The notes under the pieces were generated by a model. That model did not search any database. It had not been told where the DNA came from and saw nothing but the letters and a program-made list of their open reading frames with translations. Positions 45,515-56,806 of a DNA stretch of 64,000 bases are shown in pieces; the stretch's first letter is position 1; every line of letters begins with the position of its first letter. The stretch spans positions 34,404,501-34,468,500 of the forward strand of contig NC_073361.2 of NCBI RefSeq assembly GCF_027580225.2. The letters run 5' to 3'. The DNA comes from Misgurnus anguillicaudatus. Its lineage: Eukaryota > Chordata > Actinopteri > Cypriniformes > Cobitidae. Position numbers and translations under genes: made by a program.

Positions 45515-46712
45515 TTCTTTAAAAACTGGAGGACCGCGCGCGTGCGGCGTCTTGCGTTTGTGGTCGCGCTCGGGTGGCGTTTGTTCTCTCCTTTCAAGAA
45601 TCCGCAGCGTCGTAGACAACTTTACACAATGTACGTCCACAAGTCTCTCCCTGATTTTGTTAAGCTTCCGGTCGTGCTTGCACCGTCCTCAAAAATAGCG
45701 TCTGCAACTCCTTGAATCCTGCACAGTTGAGCTATGCCGTGTTAAAAACTTTGCTTTAAACAATTTAATGGAGAATTCCTGAAAGTAGCCTTCAAATTTG
45801 CCGCTAAATGAACATGCCAGAGCGTCGTATCTGAGGTGTGAGAGCTCTTAGTTTCAGGCTCTGATTTGTAACCTAAAAATCCTGACCCGTCCCCTCTAAA
45901 CACAGCAATTCACACGCCCCTCATCACATAGTCATCGGTGTGAGTTATGAAGAATATTAAAGTGTCAGTGGGAAAGGTCTTTCCCAGTATTTTCTATATC
46001 ATCCTCTCCGCTCTATGCACCCATAGGAAAAGGAATTCTTGCTTCTTATGTGGAACGCTTAAATTTTTCTTAACTTGTAAAACAGGTGAAATAAAATCAG
46101 TTTCATAATGTACACAGCTAATATGAGGGTTTTTAGTTTCAGCCCTAATAGTTATCTTTAAGCTGTTATTTTTTATAAATTAATAAGATCTTCCACTTTA
46201 CATTAAATTGTGTCAACAACAACAAATAAAATGGTAAATAATATGTCTCACTATGTACTCTCTCTCCCAGTGCGATGGCTTAGATCGTAATGCATCTTGG
46301 AAACAGTAGCCAGATAAAGGTGGTGTGTGTAGAATTTAGCGGTATCTAGTGGTGAGATTGTGAAGTGCCACAGACAACTCACTCTTCAATTTTAAAACCC
46401 ATATGGTAGCTGTCGCACGACAAACATGTCATCTTCTGAGACAACGTAGGGAAGAAACGCGCTCTTTAGAGCAGTTTGTACGTTTAGGGCTACTGTAGAG
46501 ATATGACTGTGACTTCCGTATAAGGGGACCCGCGGTGTATGGAGATAAAAATGGCTCATTCTTAGGTAATAGAAACAATTCAGTTCATTATGTAAGGTCC
46601 TTATACACCACTGAAAATATAGTTATGTATATTATTTAGAATTTTTGTTTTTTTTAAAAGTAACACAATGCACCTTTAACATATACAGCGTTCGATTCGC
46701 CTTGTGAAAATG

Positions 46713-46732
46713 ACTACATTTCCCATAATGCC
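46713..46732 (+). promoter_or_regulatory. ZNF143/Staf-like motif, right arm
   Basis: Mirror of the left-arm site, with the 20-base core unchanged. About 70 bases downstream an ORF opens (46785-47012, with a hydrophobic LLLFSVMTFFVLFFYYIL stretch), but the left-arm counterpart of that ORF has a stop after about 25 codons. Confidence 0.4.
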
Positions 46733-47370
46733 CCTAGTGCACTAAAGGAGACGGTGGTCACAATAATCAAACTGCCGGTGTAACATGATGGACTACGTAA
46801 GATCTTTGTTTTGCCTTGTGGAGCTGTATATAATAAAGCGAGGCATTTTCAATCCGAACCAACACATAGATTTCACTCGTTGTTCTACAACACTCGATTT
46901 ACCAGATGGTTTGTTACTGTTTTCTGTGATGACATTTTTTGTTTTGTTTTTCTATTATATTCTCTGTCATTTAAAGGTAAACATAACGGAAAGCATGCCG
47001 GGTTTACAGTGAGCCAAGCAACATGTATAGGTAAGGGTTAAAAATCAACTAGATGTTGGAATCTTTAAAAAGTAAATCAATGCTCAGCCCCCAAAAAAGC
47101 CGACCGAAGCCCAGATGCCCCGAGCACAACACAACAAACTAACATCAGTTGGAAATGATAGCAAAGTGAATCTTTATAGTATATACTGATTTATTATTCT
47201 TATATTATGGTGTAATAAAACCAATGTCGCTTTAAGAATATACCTAGATGATTTTGTGCGGGTATTTCATATGTAAGGATCATCAGTTAGCCTATGTCTT
47301 TAGACTTACTATTTTATTTGATTATTTTACAATAAAAAGTTTACTTGTGTTTATATAAATTGAAGAAATC

Positions 47371-47565
47371 ATGTACCTCGCTTTGTCACCACGGAAGAAG
47401 TACATGTTATTCTGGGTAAAGAGTACTGTGAGTTTAATACACTTTATAAAAAAAACAAAACACCGTTTACATAGCCGACAGCTGATAACTGAGAACAACA
47501 GAGACAGAGAAATGAGTGCATCAAAGCATGTGATGAAGTTAGACTTTGTATGTTGTGTTCATTGA
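47371..47565 (+). other. Short conserved ORF, right arm (64 codons)
   Basis: Residue-identical partner of the minus-strand ORF at 36889-37083. No domain is recognised. Confidence 0.2.
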
Positions 47566-48939
47566 ATGTATATAATTTGATTGTCTTGTATGGAGTAATT
47601 TGTCAAATATTATTAAATATTATATTAAATACAAAAGCACTAAAAAATTTAGTGTTTTGGCTAAGGAGTGTGAGCATGTCTCAGGTACTTGTATTTCAGG
47701 TGCAATAATATAAATACTAGACGTAAACTTGAGTTTTTGAGATTAAAATAAATGTAATTGATAAGTGCTTTATTCTTTAAGTTGATGAGTTCTTTCTGAA
47801 AGTCTGAAAACTATACTAAACCTAATATACTAATAACCTAAAGTTAAAAGTCTCCGTTTTTAGACTGGTAATGTTTTGTAATATGTGTCTTTTTGTCTTT
47901 ACTTATGCTGTACTTATTAATATGATGAAAGCAACGCAAGCTGCATTAATGCAGACCCCTTGTATAAACACTGTCCTGCTATCGCAGGAGGACTGGACAT
48001 GCTTTACGAGTTAAAAAACAAAATATCTCGGCCCTCACACGGGCACTGCCAAAACGATTTACGATTCGGAGTGGAAGCATCTCTCAGGAATGCAACTTTA
48101 AGGACTACGATCTGTGTAAGTGGCAGAAGACCATATCTTTGTATTGAACAGTTTATTTGAAATAACATAACTTCTGTTTTGAAAATCAGGTCATCTATAC
48201 AAAATGCAGAATAGGACATTTAAAAATTACACATCAATTTTTACTCTCTAGAGAAAATCCTACAAAATGTTCATCTTGACAGAATTCATTGTTCTTTATT
48301 CTTTTAGATTGTATTTCATCTGCCGCTGTGAGAAACCTTTTTTATTATGTTGATACTTTTGAACCTGTTTTTTAATCAGTCGTATCCATACATAGTGCTA
48401 AGATTATTAAAGTTCATTTTAAACATCTTTTCTAATCTTACTTTATATAATTACAGCTTATTCTCACCATGAATATAGCCTTATAAGCCAGGATGACGTT
48501 TAAAAGAAAAGAAAGAACACTTAATTTCTTTGATCATTTCACATAAAAAATTGTGTTTAATGAAACTAATCAATGAGAGGATTTCACAATATTTCAATGC
48601 CAGCATGGCAGATTATAACGATGTCACGCATTCTAAAAAGGTGCATGTTAAAATTTCAATGCATGTTAAAAGTTAAATTTTTTCGTTGCCGTAGCTAGAT
48701 GCTCCATGCTATTTCACCATTCACTCACTGGAGTACCGCGCGAGCTGCATGGCCTATCCATGTTTGTGATTGTCGTAACTCTGATTTCCCTGGCTTTTAT
48801 TATACATATTATGCCCCACCTTATATAAATTATGATGGGAGCATGGAATGTGTTTTAATGAAGACCACTTGTGTAAACACTGTTTTTAGTGTTTTATCGT
48901 AGGAGGACATGATTTAACGCGCCCCGGAGATAACCCCGG

Positions 48940-49206
48940 ACGTAAACATGTCAACGTGACGTGGGCGGTCCGGTTAAAAGTTCAACGTGACGTGGGCGGT
49001 CGGTTCAAAAGTTCATCGCGACGTGGGTGGCCCCAGTCAAAAGTTCACGACGTGGGAGGTCCGGTCAAAGGTTAGCCCCTCCCCGGAGGTCAAAGGTTCA
49101 CGACGTGGGTGGTCCGGTCAAAGGTCACCCCTCCCTCGCAGGTCAAAGGTTACACCTCCCTCGCAGGTCAAAAGGTCAGCCCCTCCCCTGAGGTCAAAGG
49201 ACACCA
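48940..49206. promoter_or_regulatory. Outer motif array, right arm
   Basis: Mirror of the left array with fewer units. GGTCAAAGGTCA at 49116-49127 is a near-perfect DR1 element, with AGGTCAAAGGTT and AGGTCAAAAGGTCA close by. Nearer the centre, AACGTGACGTGGGCGG repeats give TGACGTGG motifs like a CRE/ATF or E-box core. Copy number and order differ from the left array, so the arrays evolve by unit gain and loss. Confidence 0.55.
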
Positions 49207-49228
49207 TCAATCATTTTTATGTGACAGT

Positions 49229-49504
49229 ATGTCGCCTATATTTACTACTCATGTACCACATAACCGACAGCAACACCAAGACTTCGTGCCACCATACCAG
49301 CAGCGGAAAAAACATCCAGTACAGAGAAATGCCCCGATGATGGAACAGATGCCCTCTCCACAACAAAATCCAAACCGATCAGAACGCCCAGAGCAACTGA
49401 ACTACGCTGCGGCCCTAAAAGGCCAAAACGACACCCAAAGCACCAGTCTAACAGAAATTAAGGACATGCTAAACTTAATCTGCACACGGCTGATGGACAA
49501 ATAG
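49229..49504 (+). pseudogene. LINE ORF1, C-terminal fragment
   Basis: About 90 codons remain (ending LTEIKDMLNLICTRLMDK and TAG). The region is Gln- and Pro-rich with SERPEQLNYAAALKGQ, like linker sequence in LINE ORF1 proteins. The N-terminal part, where zinc knuckles would lie, is missing; the open frame runs on into palindrome sequence, which is not LINE. Confidence 0.55.
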
Positions 49505-49645
49505 TGAGTAAAAGACAACAAAATGATCTGCACTATGATAAAGTAATATAGTTATAACAATATGTAAAAGTAGGCTACATACAGTATGTTTACATAATGT
49601 TAATTTATATTTAACTGGTTTAAGTCGGGTTGGTTTATTAGAGGA

Positions 49646-52600
49646 ATGTTAAGATTGTTTGTTAAGCAAATGAACCCACTGACAATAACAATGTGGAACA
49701 TTCAGGGAATACACTCATCCAGTTTTGGAGACAAAACCAAAACCCTGGACTTTAAGAAAAGTGTTTTAGATACAGACATTATAATATTACAAGAAACATG
49801 GCGCAGAACTGATAAGGTCACTCTTTGTCCCCCAGGTTATCGTGAAATATCAATAGCATCTCAAAAGCATGAAAAAATCACATGTGGGAGAGATTCAGGT
49901 GGCACAATTATTTGGCACAAGCTTGAAATTGACAAATACATCCAACTAGTCAAAAAAGAAGAATCTCATGTCTGGCTCAAAATTAATAATCAAATCAGTC
50001 AAACTACAAAAGATATATTTTTATGTGCTGTTTATATTCCTCCCTCTGAATCTCCTTACTATAATGAAAACATCTTTGAAACCCTCCATAATCAAATTAA
50101 TCATTTCCAGGCCCTAGGAAGTGTGTTGGTGTGTGGGGATCTTAATGCAAGAACAGGATCCCTACCCGATTACACCACAGACAATGGTAATAATTACATA
50201 TTTGGACAGAGCTTTCAAGGAAACTATGTCAATTTTTTAAGAAATAACTTTGATACACAAGTCAACAAAAATGGAAAACTTCTACTCGAGCTCTGCCGAA
50301 GTCTCGGCATATCCATTATCAATGGCAGAGTAAGAGGAGATTCTCTAGGAAGATACACATACAGTTAATTTCATGGTTGTTCAACAGTTGACTACATGAT
50401 CACAGATTTAGATTTGTTCTCTTTCAAAGCATTCATAGTCAAACCACTAACACCCATCTCAGATCACAGCCAACTGACTCTATATCTAAAAAGGGAAGAA
50501 AACACAAACATACATCCACAACCCAGTAAGCTGCATAACATTAGAAAGAATTACAGATGGTCTCGAAACAGCACTGAAAAATACCTTATTGCTAATGACC
50601 ACCCCCAAGTGCAATTACTTTTAGATAACTTTATAGAAAACAATTATTCTCCTAATGCTGATGATGTAAATTTAGCTGTAGAAAACATAAATTACATATG
50701 ATTGTTTAGCAACAATATCCAACCTTAAAATCACTAAAAATAAAATTAGTGAGCAAAAACGAGATGACTGGTTTGATTCAGACTGTAAAAGAATAAGAAA
50801 AAATTTAAGACAACTTGCAAATCAAAAGCACAGACAACCAGACAGTGCAGATTTGCGTCTCCAATATTGTGAGGAACTTAAAAAATATAAAAATACACTC
50901 AGAAAAAAGAAAGAACGTTACAACCAAAATCAGCTTGAAACTATTGAAGAATCAATTCATTCAAACAGTTTCTGGGACAACTGGAATCTCCTAAATAAAA
51001 AGAACCATGAACAAATAACTATACAAAATGGAGACACCTGGAAAAATCACTTTGAACAACTTTATAGCAAAATAAACATGAATACAGAACAAACACAGAT
51101 ATATGAAAAATTAAACCATTTGGAAAAAATAATTGGCAAATATCAAAATCCACTAGACTACCCAATCACTGAAAAAGAGCAAATGATAAAATACAGAATC
51201 TGACAACAAAAAAGGCAAGTGGACTAGATGGCATCCTAAATGAAATGCTTAAAAATATAAATCACAAATTCAAACTGGCCATACTAAAACTATTTAACTT
51301 GATTTTAAGTGTTGGATATTTTCCTGACATATGGAATAAGGGACTTATATCTCCCATATTCAAAAGTGGTGACAAATCAGACCCAAATAATTACAGAGGT
51401 ATATGTGTGAGTAGCAATCTGGGGAAATTGTTCTGTAGTATCATCAATACAAGACTCATACATTTCCTTACAGAACACAATGTGCTAAGCAAAAGCCAAA
51501 TTGGTTTTTTGCCAAATCATAGAACATCAGATCATATCTTCACCCTACATACCCTGATTGATAAATACATTAACCAAAATAAAACCAAAATATTTGCTTG
51601 CTTTGTAGACTTCCAAAAAGCCTTTGATTCAATTTGGCATGAAGGCTTACTATCTAAACTTCTAGAATCAGGCATCGGGGGTAATGTATACAACATTATT
51701 AAAACAATGTACTCAAACAATCAATGTGCAATTAAAATTGGAAATAAACAAACAGAATGTTTTACTCAAGGAAGGGGGGTAAGACAGGGATGTCCACTAT
51801 CACCCACCCTCTTCAATATTTACATTAATGAATTGGCAAAACTCCTAGAACAAAGCTCAGCACCTGGTCTCACACTACATGATTCAACCATCAAGTTTCT
51901 GCTATTTGCTGATGATGTGGTCTTGCTATCTCCAACTCAAGAGGGTCTACAGCATAGCCTAGACATTTCGCATAAATTCTGTCACACCTGGGCCCTAAAT
52001 ATTAACACTAAGAAAACTAAAACTTTAACATTCCAGAAAAGACCAGGAAGTCAGAGGAAGACACAAAGAAATTTCACCCTTGGTGCCACCAAAATTGATC
52101 ACGTTACAAGCTACACATACCTTGGGTTGAAAATAAGTGCAACTGGAAACCTAAAATTGGCCATGAATGAATTGAAAGAGAAAGCAAGAAGGGCCTTTTA
52201 CACCATCAAAAAATCAATCCAAATTGAAATACCAATTAGAATCTGGCTCAAAATATTCCAATCAGTCATAGAACCTATTGCACTTTATGGCAGTGAAGTG
52301 TGGGGTCCTCTCCTGAACCATGAATTTAACAAATGGGACAAAAGCCCGATTGAAGCCTTACATGCTGAGTTCTGTAAGAGTATCCTCCGAGTACAGAGAA
52401 ACACACCAAATAACGCATGCAGAGCAGAATTGGGCCAATATCCTCTGCTAATGCGCATCCAGAAACGAACCATAAAATTTTGGAAACATCTTAAAATGAG
52501 TGACCCCAACTCTTATCATTTTAAAGCCCTTAAAAACCATGAAATGAACATTGGCAAAAGTCCACTACTTCAGATGATCCTAAATCTACAAAAACACACT

Positions 52601-53122
52601 AACACCACTGACACACACATCAACAAAATTCGGCCCAACCAAATTATAAAAGTACAAAAGGAGAATTACCTGACTTACTGGACTGAATCAACAAGAAAAC
52701 AAAGTAAACTTGAATGTTATTTGACCCTAAATAGAAATTATACAACAGCAGAATATCTAAGCACAGTGAAAGACTCTAAATTAAGAAGAACAATGACAAG
52801 ATACAGACTGAGCAATCACACTTTGACTATAGAGAAAGGAAGACATCGACAAAACTGGTTAGCCAAAGAGAGCCGCATCTGCCCATACTGTAACCGAGGA
52901 GATATAGAGACAGAACAACACTTCCTCATCATCTGTCCTAATTATGAGGAAATCAGACAGAATTTCTACACAAAATTTGAAACAATGTGCACTGACTTCA
53001 CAAAATTAAACAACAATGCACAACTTCAATATTTATTAGGAGAAAAACAAAATTGTATTTTACTAGCAGCACAATACATTGCTGCCTGCCATAAGAAAAG
53101 GGAGGAGTCGACCATTCAGTAA
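49646..53122 (+). pseudogene. LINE ORF2 (endonuclease, reverse transcriptase), broken
   Basis: Endonuclease begins at about 49676 (LTITMWNIQG, IIILQETWR, CGDLNART), interrupted by an in-frame TAA at 50366-50368, after which CSTVDYMITDL and ISDHSQLTL complete it. The frame shifts near 50700 and back near 51200. Reverse transcriptase then runs in a 625-codon stretch from 51245: DPNNYRGICV, VDFQKAFDSIW (about 121-131), GVRQGCPLSP and FADDVVLLS (221-229). A C-terminal CPYCNRGDIETEQHFLIICP is the usual knuckle. All RT catalytic residues are present, but the element cannot make full-length protein. Confidence 0.9.
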
Positions 53123-53325
53123 TGCGCTTACATATATTCACATACTCTTTCACAACACATTGTTCATAGATTTCTATAATGTATTCTTTTTTTTTTTAGT
53201 TTTTATTTGTATATAGGTTTTTTTTTCATGTATATCATTTGTTTTCATGTTCTATATTCACTGTTAATGCTTTGGCAATACATTGTAACACTTGTCATGC
53301 CAATAAAGCAAATTGAAATTGAAAT

Positions 53326-53333
<8 letters not shown>

Positions 53334-53399
<66 letters not shown>
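53334..53399. repeat. (GA)n microsatellite after the LINE tail
   Basis: About 33 uninterrupted GA dinucleotides follow directly on the AATTGAAATTGAAA tail. It may have grown from the target site or the tail. Confidence 0.95.
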
Positions 53400-53402
<3 letters not shown>

Positions 53403-55080
53403 GGGCATGATTGAACAGGGGAAACGTAAAAACAATACATAATCCGTCATTTTGTTCATATGGGACATCATTCAAACTGCAAAGTGTTTGCTTATATTTT
53501 TGTGCAGTCGCAATAAAACAAAACATTGTGCTTTTGTCAATCTTTAACTTACAACTGTCATCTAAACAAAAATCACTCACACCAATGCAAAAATATTCAT
53601 CCAACCCCATTTAAAAACTGTGTCTGTGGGTTTTCATTTCTTTCATTGACTTTATTGTATATGATAGGTTGTAGTGAGCTCACATTTTCTGCTACAATGA
53701 AGACTAAACGGTTGCTACGACTCTAAACGTGCTAATATACAAGACGGGGCTAAATAATTGACCAAATATTAGTTTAATCAAAAAATCCTAGCTTGAACTG
53801 TCTGAGTGCAGTTTTTCCTTGTCTTTTTCTGTGTTTAGTATTGTGGAATTGACAAAGACCTGGTGGTTGTTTGTGAAAGCTTTATATACAAAATTTATAG
53901 GGCCTAGCCATTTTCATTATTTCACAGCCTTATTATACATCAAAGTATAATATGACATTGACAAAATATTAAATAATTTTAATCTGATAGTCTGACAGTA
54001 TTGTGGCAGTATCAGGACATACTTGTGTCAGTTGCGAAAGGCAGGATGATGGGCCTATTTGTGAAAAAGTCCAGGGCTGGTTTTTAGCCCCAGTCCGTCC
54101 CGGTTTAAAGCGAACGAAGTGTGAGCCGTCATTTTTAACCGTCTGTTAAAAAATTACACTGTAAACATTAATTACAGCTTTAACTTGTTTTAAACTTTGC
54201 AAATAAAGATATAAGCAGGATAATCCACAGCTAGCCATGCATTTAAGGATTTTAATGCACGACGTAGAGGCGAAGAACCACCCTTATGCTACATATATTT
54301 TCAACTTCAAAAACAAATATTTTATAAAATTAACTTGTATTTATTTACCATATATTACAAATACATTTTCTTTCCGTATGGGATAATGTGTGCAGTATGC
54401 ATAGAACTGTGCTGGTAAAGTGTACAATAAACATTTTGTAAAACTAATAATATAAAAAATAATAACTAATAATATAAACTGCAACATCGGCTGCGCATCG
54501 GGTGAAGATCATAAATATTAAAAAAGCGTCTGCTACGATTACAAGTCATCATTCTATATGTGACATTTCAGCACTTGACAGACGGATAGTGAGCGACTAG
54601 TAAGTAGCACTTAAAGCACGCTACGTGGAATCGTATTTGAGTCCATCTTTGAGAAACGCACGTGAAAGAATTCGTCAAGTAGCTTCTAGAAAGCGCTCTT
54701 AAGTGCTAAGATCAATCGTTATCGGGGAACTCAGCCCAGCCAGTTTTTAGGACCATGAAAACAGCCATATAGACACAAGTTAATTGTGTGAAAATAACAG
54801 GTTTTTACACACAAAACAGGGGCGTTGCTAGACAAAACTCTACTGGGGCACAGGCCCCCCATTTTTTTGTTGACTGTTTTTTGAAAGCCTTCTGTGTGCA
54901 AGAAGTGTGCAACACTTCTATACAATGTCCTTGCTCGCCCCACTATTCTACAGTGCAACAGGTACTGTGAAAGATACATACAAGTGTAATCTTCATCATA
55001 CCTAACATTATTAACTGTGCTGTGTGCACAAGAAATGTGAACAAAAAATCTCTGCATGACTGAATCAGACATGTTCAAAC
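53400..55080. other. Non-genic sequence between LINE and second palindrome
   Basis: No exon or RNA gene seen. At 54815-54860 a CAGGGGCGTTGCTAGA motif resembles one end of a hAT element without its partner. At 54297-54385 there is a short copy of AT-rich text (TTTTCAACTTCAAAAA, then CCGTATGGG) that recurs inside palindrome 2 near 58890 and 59160. Confidence 0.5.
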
Positions 55081-56806
55081 ATACCCTGGTGAAAAAATTG
55101 TATGCTAAATATATTTAATTTTGATATACTTAAGTATACTTGCAGTCACACTAATGACCAGTATACTTAAAGTGTGCTATTGATTAGTTTATTTAAAGAG
55201 TGCTATTTTGGAACAACTATTTTTGTACTTAATATATTTTAGTTTTATATTAATTGTAACAAAGTACAACTTTAAGTGTATTTAGTGTACTTTTGTGTGC
55301 TAAAGTGGAACAACTTTAAGTGTACTTGGTACAATTTAAGCACATGACTGTGTTTGTGCTAAATTCATGCTTGATAAGTGGATTTAGAGTGCGTTTTATT
55401 TATGTAAGGAGTAGGGGAGACCGGGGTTGGTTGTCACAATTTTTACTCATGCATGAATTGCTCATCTTCAAAAAATCTCTCAGCAGTACTTCCTACATGA
55501 AATGAAACTTTGGAGTCTTGGCTTTAAATGTGTATACTTTTTACTTTTCGAATGTATTGTAACATGAAGTAATTAACCATCAAAGACACTCTGATACAAT
55601 GTGACAACCAACCCCATCACGGGGTTGGTTGCCACAGGGTATGGGGTTGGTTGTCCCTATAGAGGTTCAATAGGATTTCAGTGATAAATTGGGATGTGAA
55701 AAGATAGTGTAATTTTTGTTTTTTAAGCTAGAAATTGCAAATAAGTTTTAATATGAATCAACCGCTATGATAGTTGTTATTAATGCCCATTATGTTTAAA
55801 CAATGGGATTAAAGTGGGTGATCAGTTACTTGAATAGGTTTTATGCCCAGCTGCACTATGAACTTCAGCCAGATCCTTGTTTCCTGTCTGCCATTATTGG
55901 ACAAACTGATTAATCCAGGTGTGTCTGATTATTGTTGTTGTGACTACTGAGGTCAGGCACACCTGGATTAATCAGTTTGTCCAATAATGGCATACAGGAA
56001 ACAGGAAGCTGTCTGAAGTTCAGGAAGTAGTGCAGCTGAGCATTATGTTTAAGTTAATTAATGTGTACAGCTGAAAGCGGTATGCATTTGACACAAAAAC
56101 TATTTAAAAAAACTCATTCCCCTTACGAAAATTAACCATGTTTTTTTGTGGTAAAAGTTTAGTAACCATGTTTTTTTTGTGTATTTATTATTAGCAAAAC
56201 CAAGTTTATTTTGTGGTAAAACACAGTTAATTGGTTTATCCAATGCTTGCCTATAGTGAAGTTAAAGTGTACCTTATTATGTTGATAGTATATTACAAAT
56301 GTATACATCTACAATATAAAATGTAACTGAACATACTGCTCTCTCGTAATTTTAAGCCTGCGTTATTTCTCCATAAAATAATATACATTTGTACACCCCA
56401 TATACTTTCAAAATGTACTTAAAATATACTGTTTCTAAAGAATACTAAATAATGTATTTTAGAAATATACTGTCAGTGCATTATTATAATGATAACTTTA
56501 AGCATACCGATAAAGTGTATACCTAAAATACATTTTAAAATAAGTTTAAATTTAGTATACTTTAGAAAAATACACTTAAAGTTTTGTGCAATTTTTAAAG
56601 TATAATTTTAGAATATATACTAAAGTATAATTGTTTTGAAGTATGTTAAAAGTTTAATTGTAAAAAATACGTGCAAATATGTTGTAAGCATACTTTAAAT
56701 ATGTTTAAAGAAATTACATTTCTTTGTAAGTATATTTGTAATGTACTATTGCAAAGTTAAATATACTTGAAATACAATAGAGTATATTTGTTTTTCACCA
56801 GGGTAT
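55081..56806. mobile_element. 1.7-kb TIR element in the outer part of palindrome 2
   Basis: ATACCCTGGTGAAAAA at 55081 and TTTTTCACCAGGGTAT ending at 56806 are a perfect 16-base inverted pair. The interior is dominated by TATACTT/AAGTATA motifs. A second copy begins at 63058 in the right arm and runs off the window. No ORF. The 55413-56050 element is nested in it. Confidence 0.7.
55413..56050. mobile_element. Partial, inverted copy of the serpin-intron TIR family
   Basis: TAGGGGAGACCGGGGTTGGT followed by GTCACAATTTTTACTCATGC matches the right end of the 20315-21757 element read backwards, including the GGTTGGTTGTC motifs and the hairpin at 55838-56048. The far half of the family is absent. 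Confidence 0.7.

Larger units (their letters stand above)
35091..49224. repeat. Giant palindrome 1 (14.1 kb, arms about 7 kb)
   Basis: The left arm (35091-42090) and right arm (42329-49224) are reverse complements, broken by a 238-base unique spacer. The outer edge TCACATAAAAATGATTGATG is mirrored exactly at 49205-49224. The inner edge GTAAATCTAAAAC is mirrored at 42329. Corresponding ORFs differ at 0 of 64, 2 of 64 and 2 of 71 residues, while small indels make the left arm about 104 bases longer. The copies have therefore diverged slightly and this is not one read folded on itself. No transposase, RT or integrase is seen. No target duplication is evident at the edges. Confidence 0.92.
49225..53333 (+). 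mobile_element. Non-LTR retrotransposon (LINE, I/Nimb-like), 5'-truncated
   Basis: Order on the plus strand: tail of ORF1, an apurinic-type endonuclease, reverse transcriptase with FADD, a C-terminal CCHC-like knuckle, a short 3' UTR and a tail of AATTGAAATTG-type repeats after CAATAAAGC. A stop and two frame changes break ORF2. The visible 5' edge coincides with the outer edge of palindrome 1. The RT text resembles I-superfamily (Nimb) elements of fish, from memory. Confidence 0.88.

Noticed and set aside
35091..49224. Maverick/Polinton or integrated large DNA virus
   Set aside because: No polymerase, integrase, ATPase, capsid or helicase genes are visible in either arm; only one unrecognised ORF and short frames.
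35091..49224. Palindrome as a single-molecule read-through artefact
   Set aside because: The arms differ by clustered substitutions, small indels and motif-array copy number, which one folded molecule would not show. A misjoin of two real copies is not excluded.
53245..53610. Minus-strand ORF with a long Ser-Leu run
   Set aside because: The run is just the translated (GA)n microsatellite.
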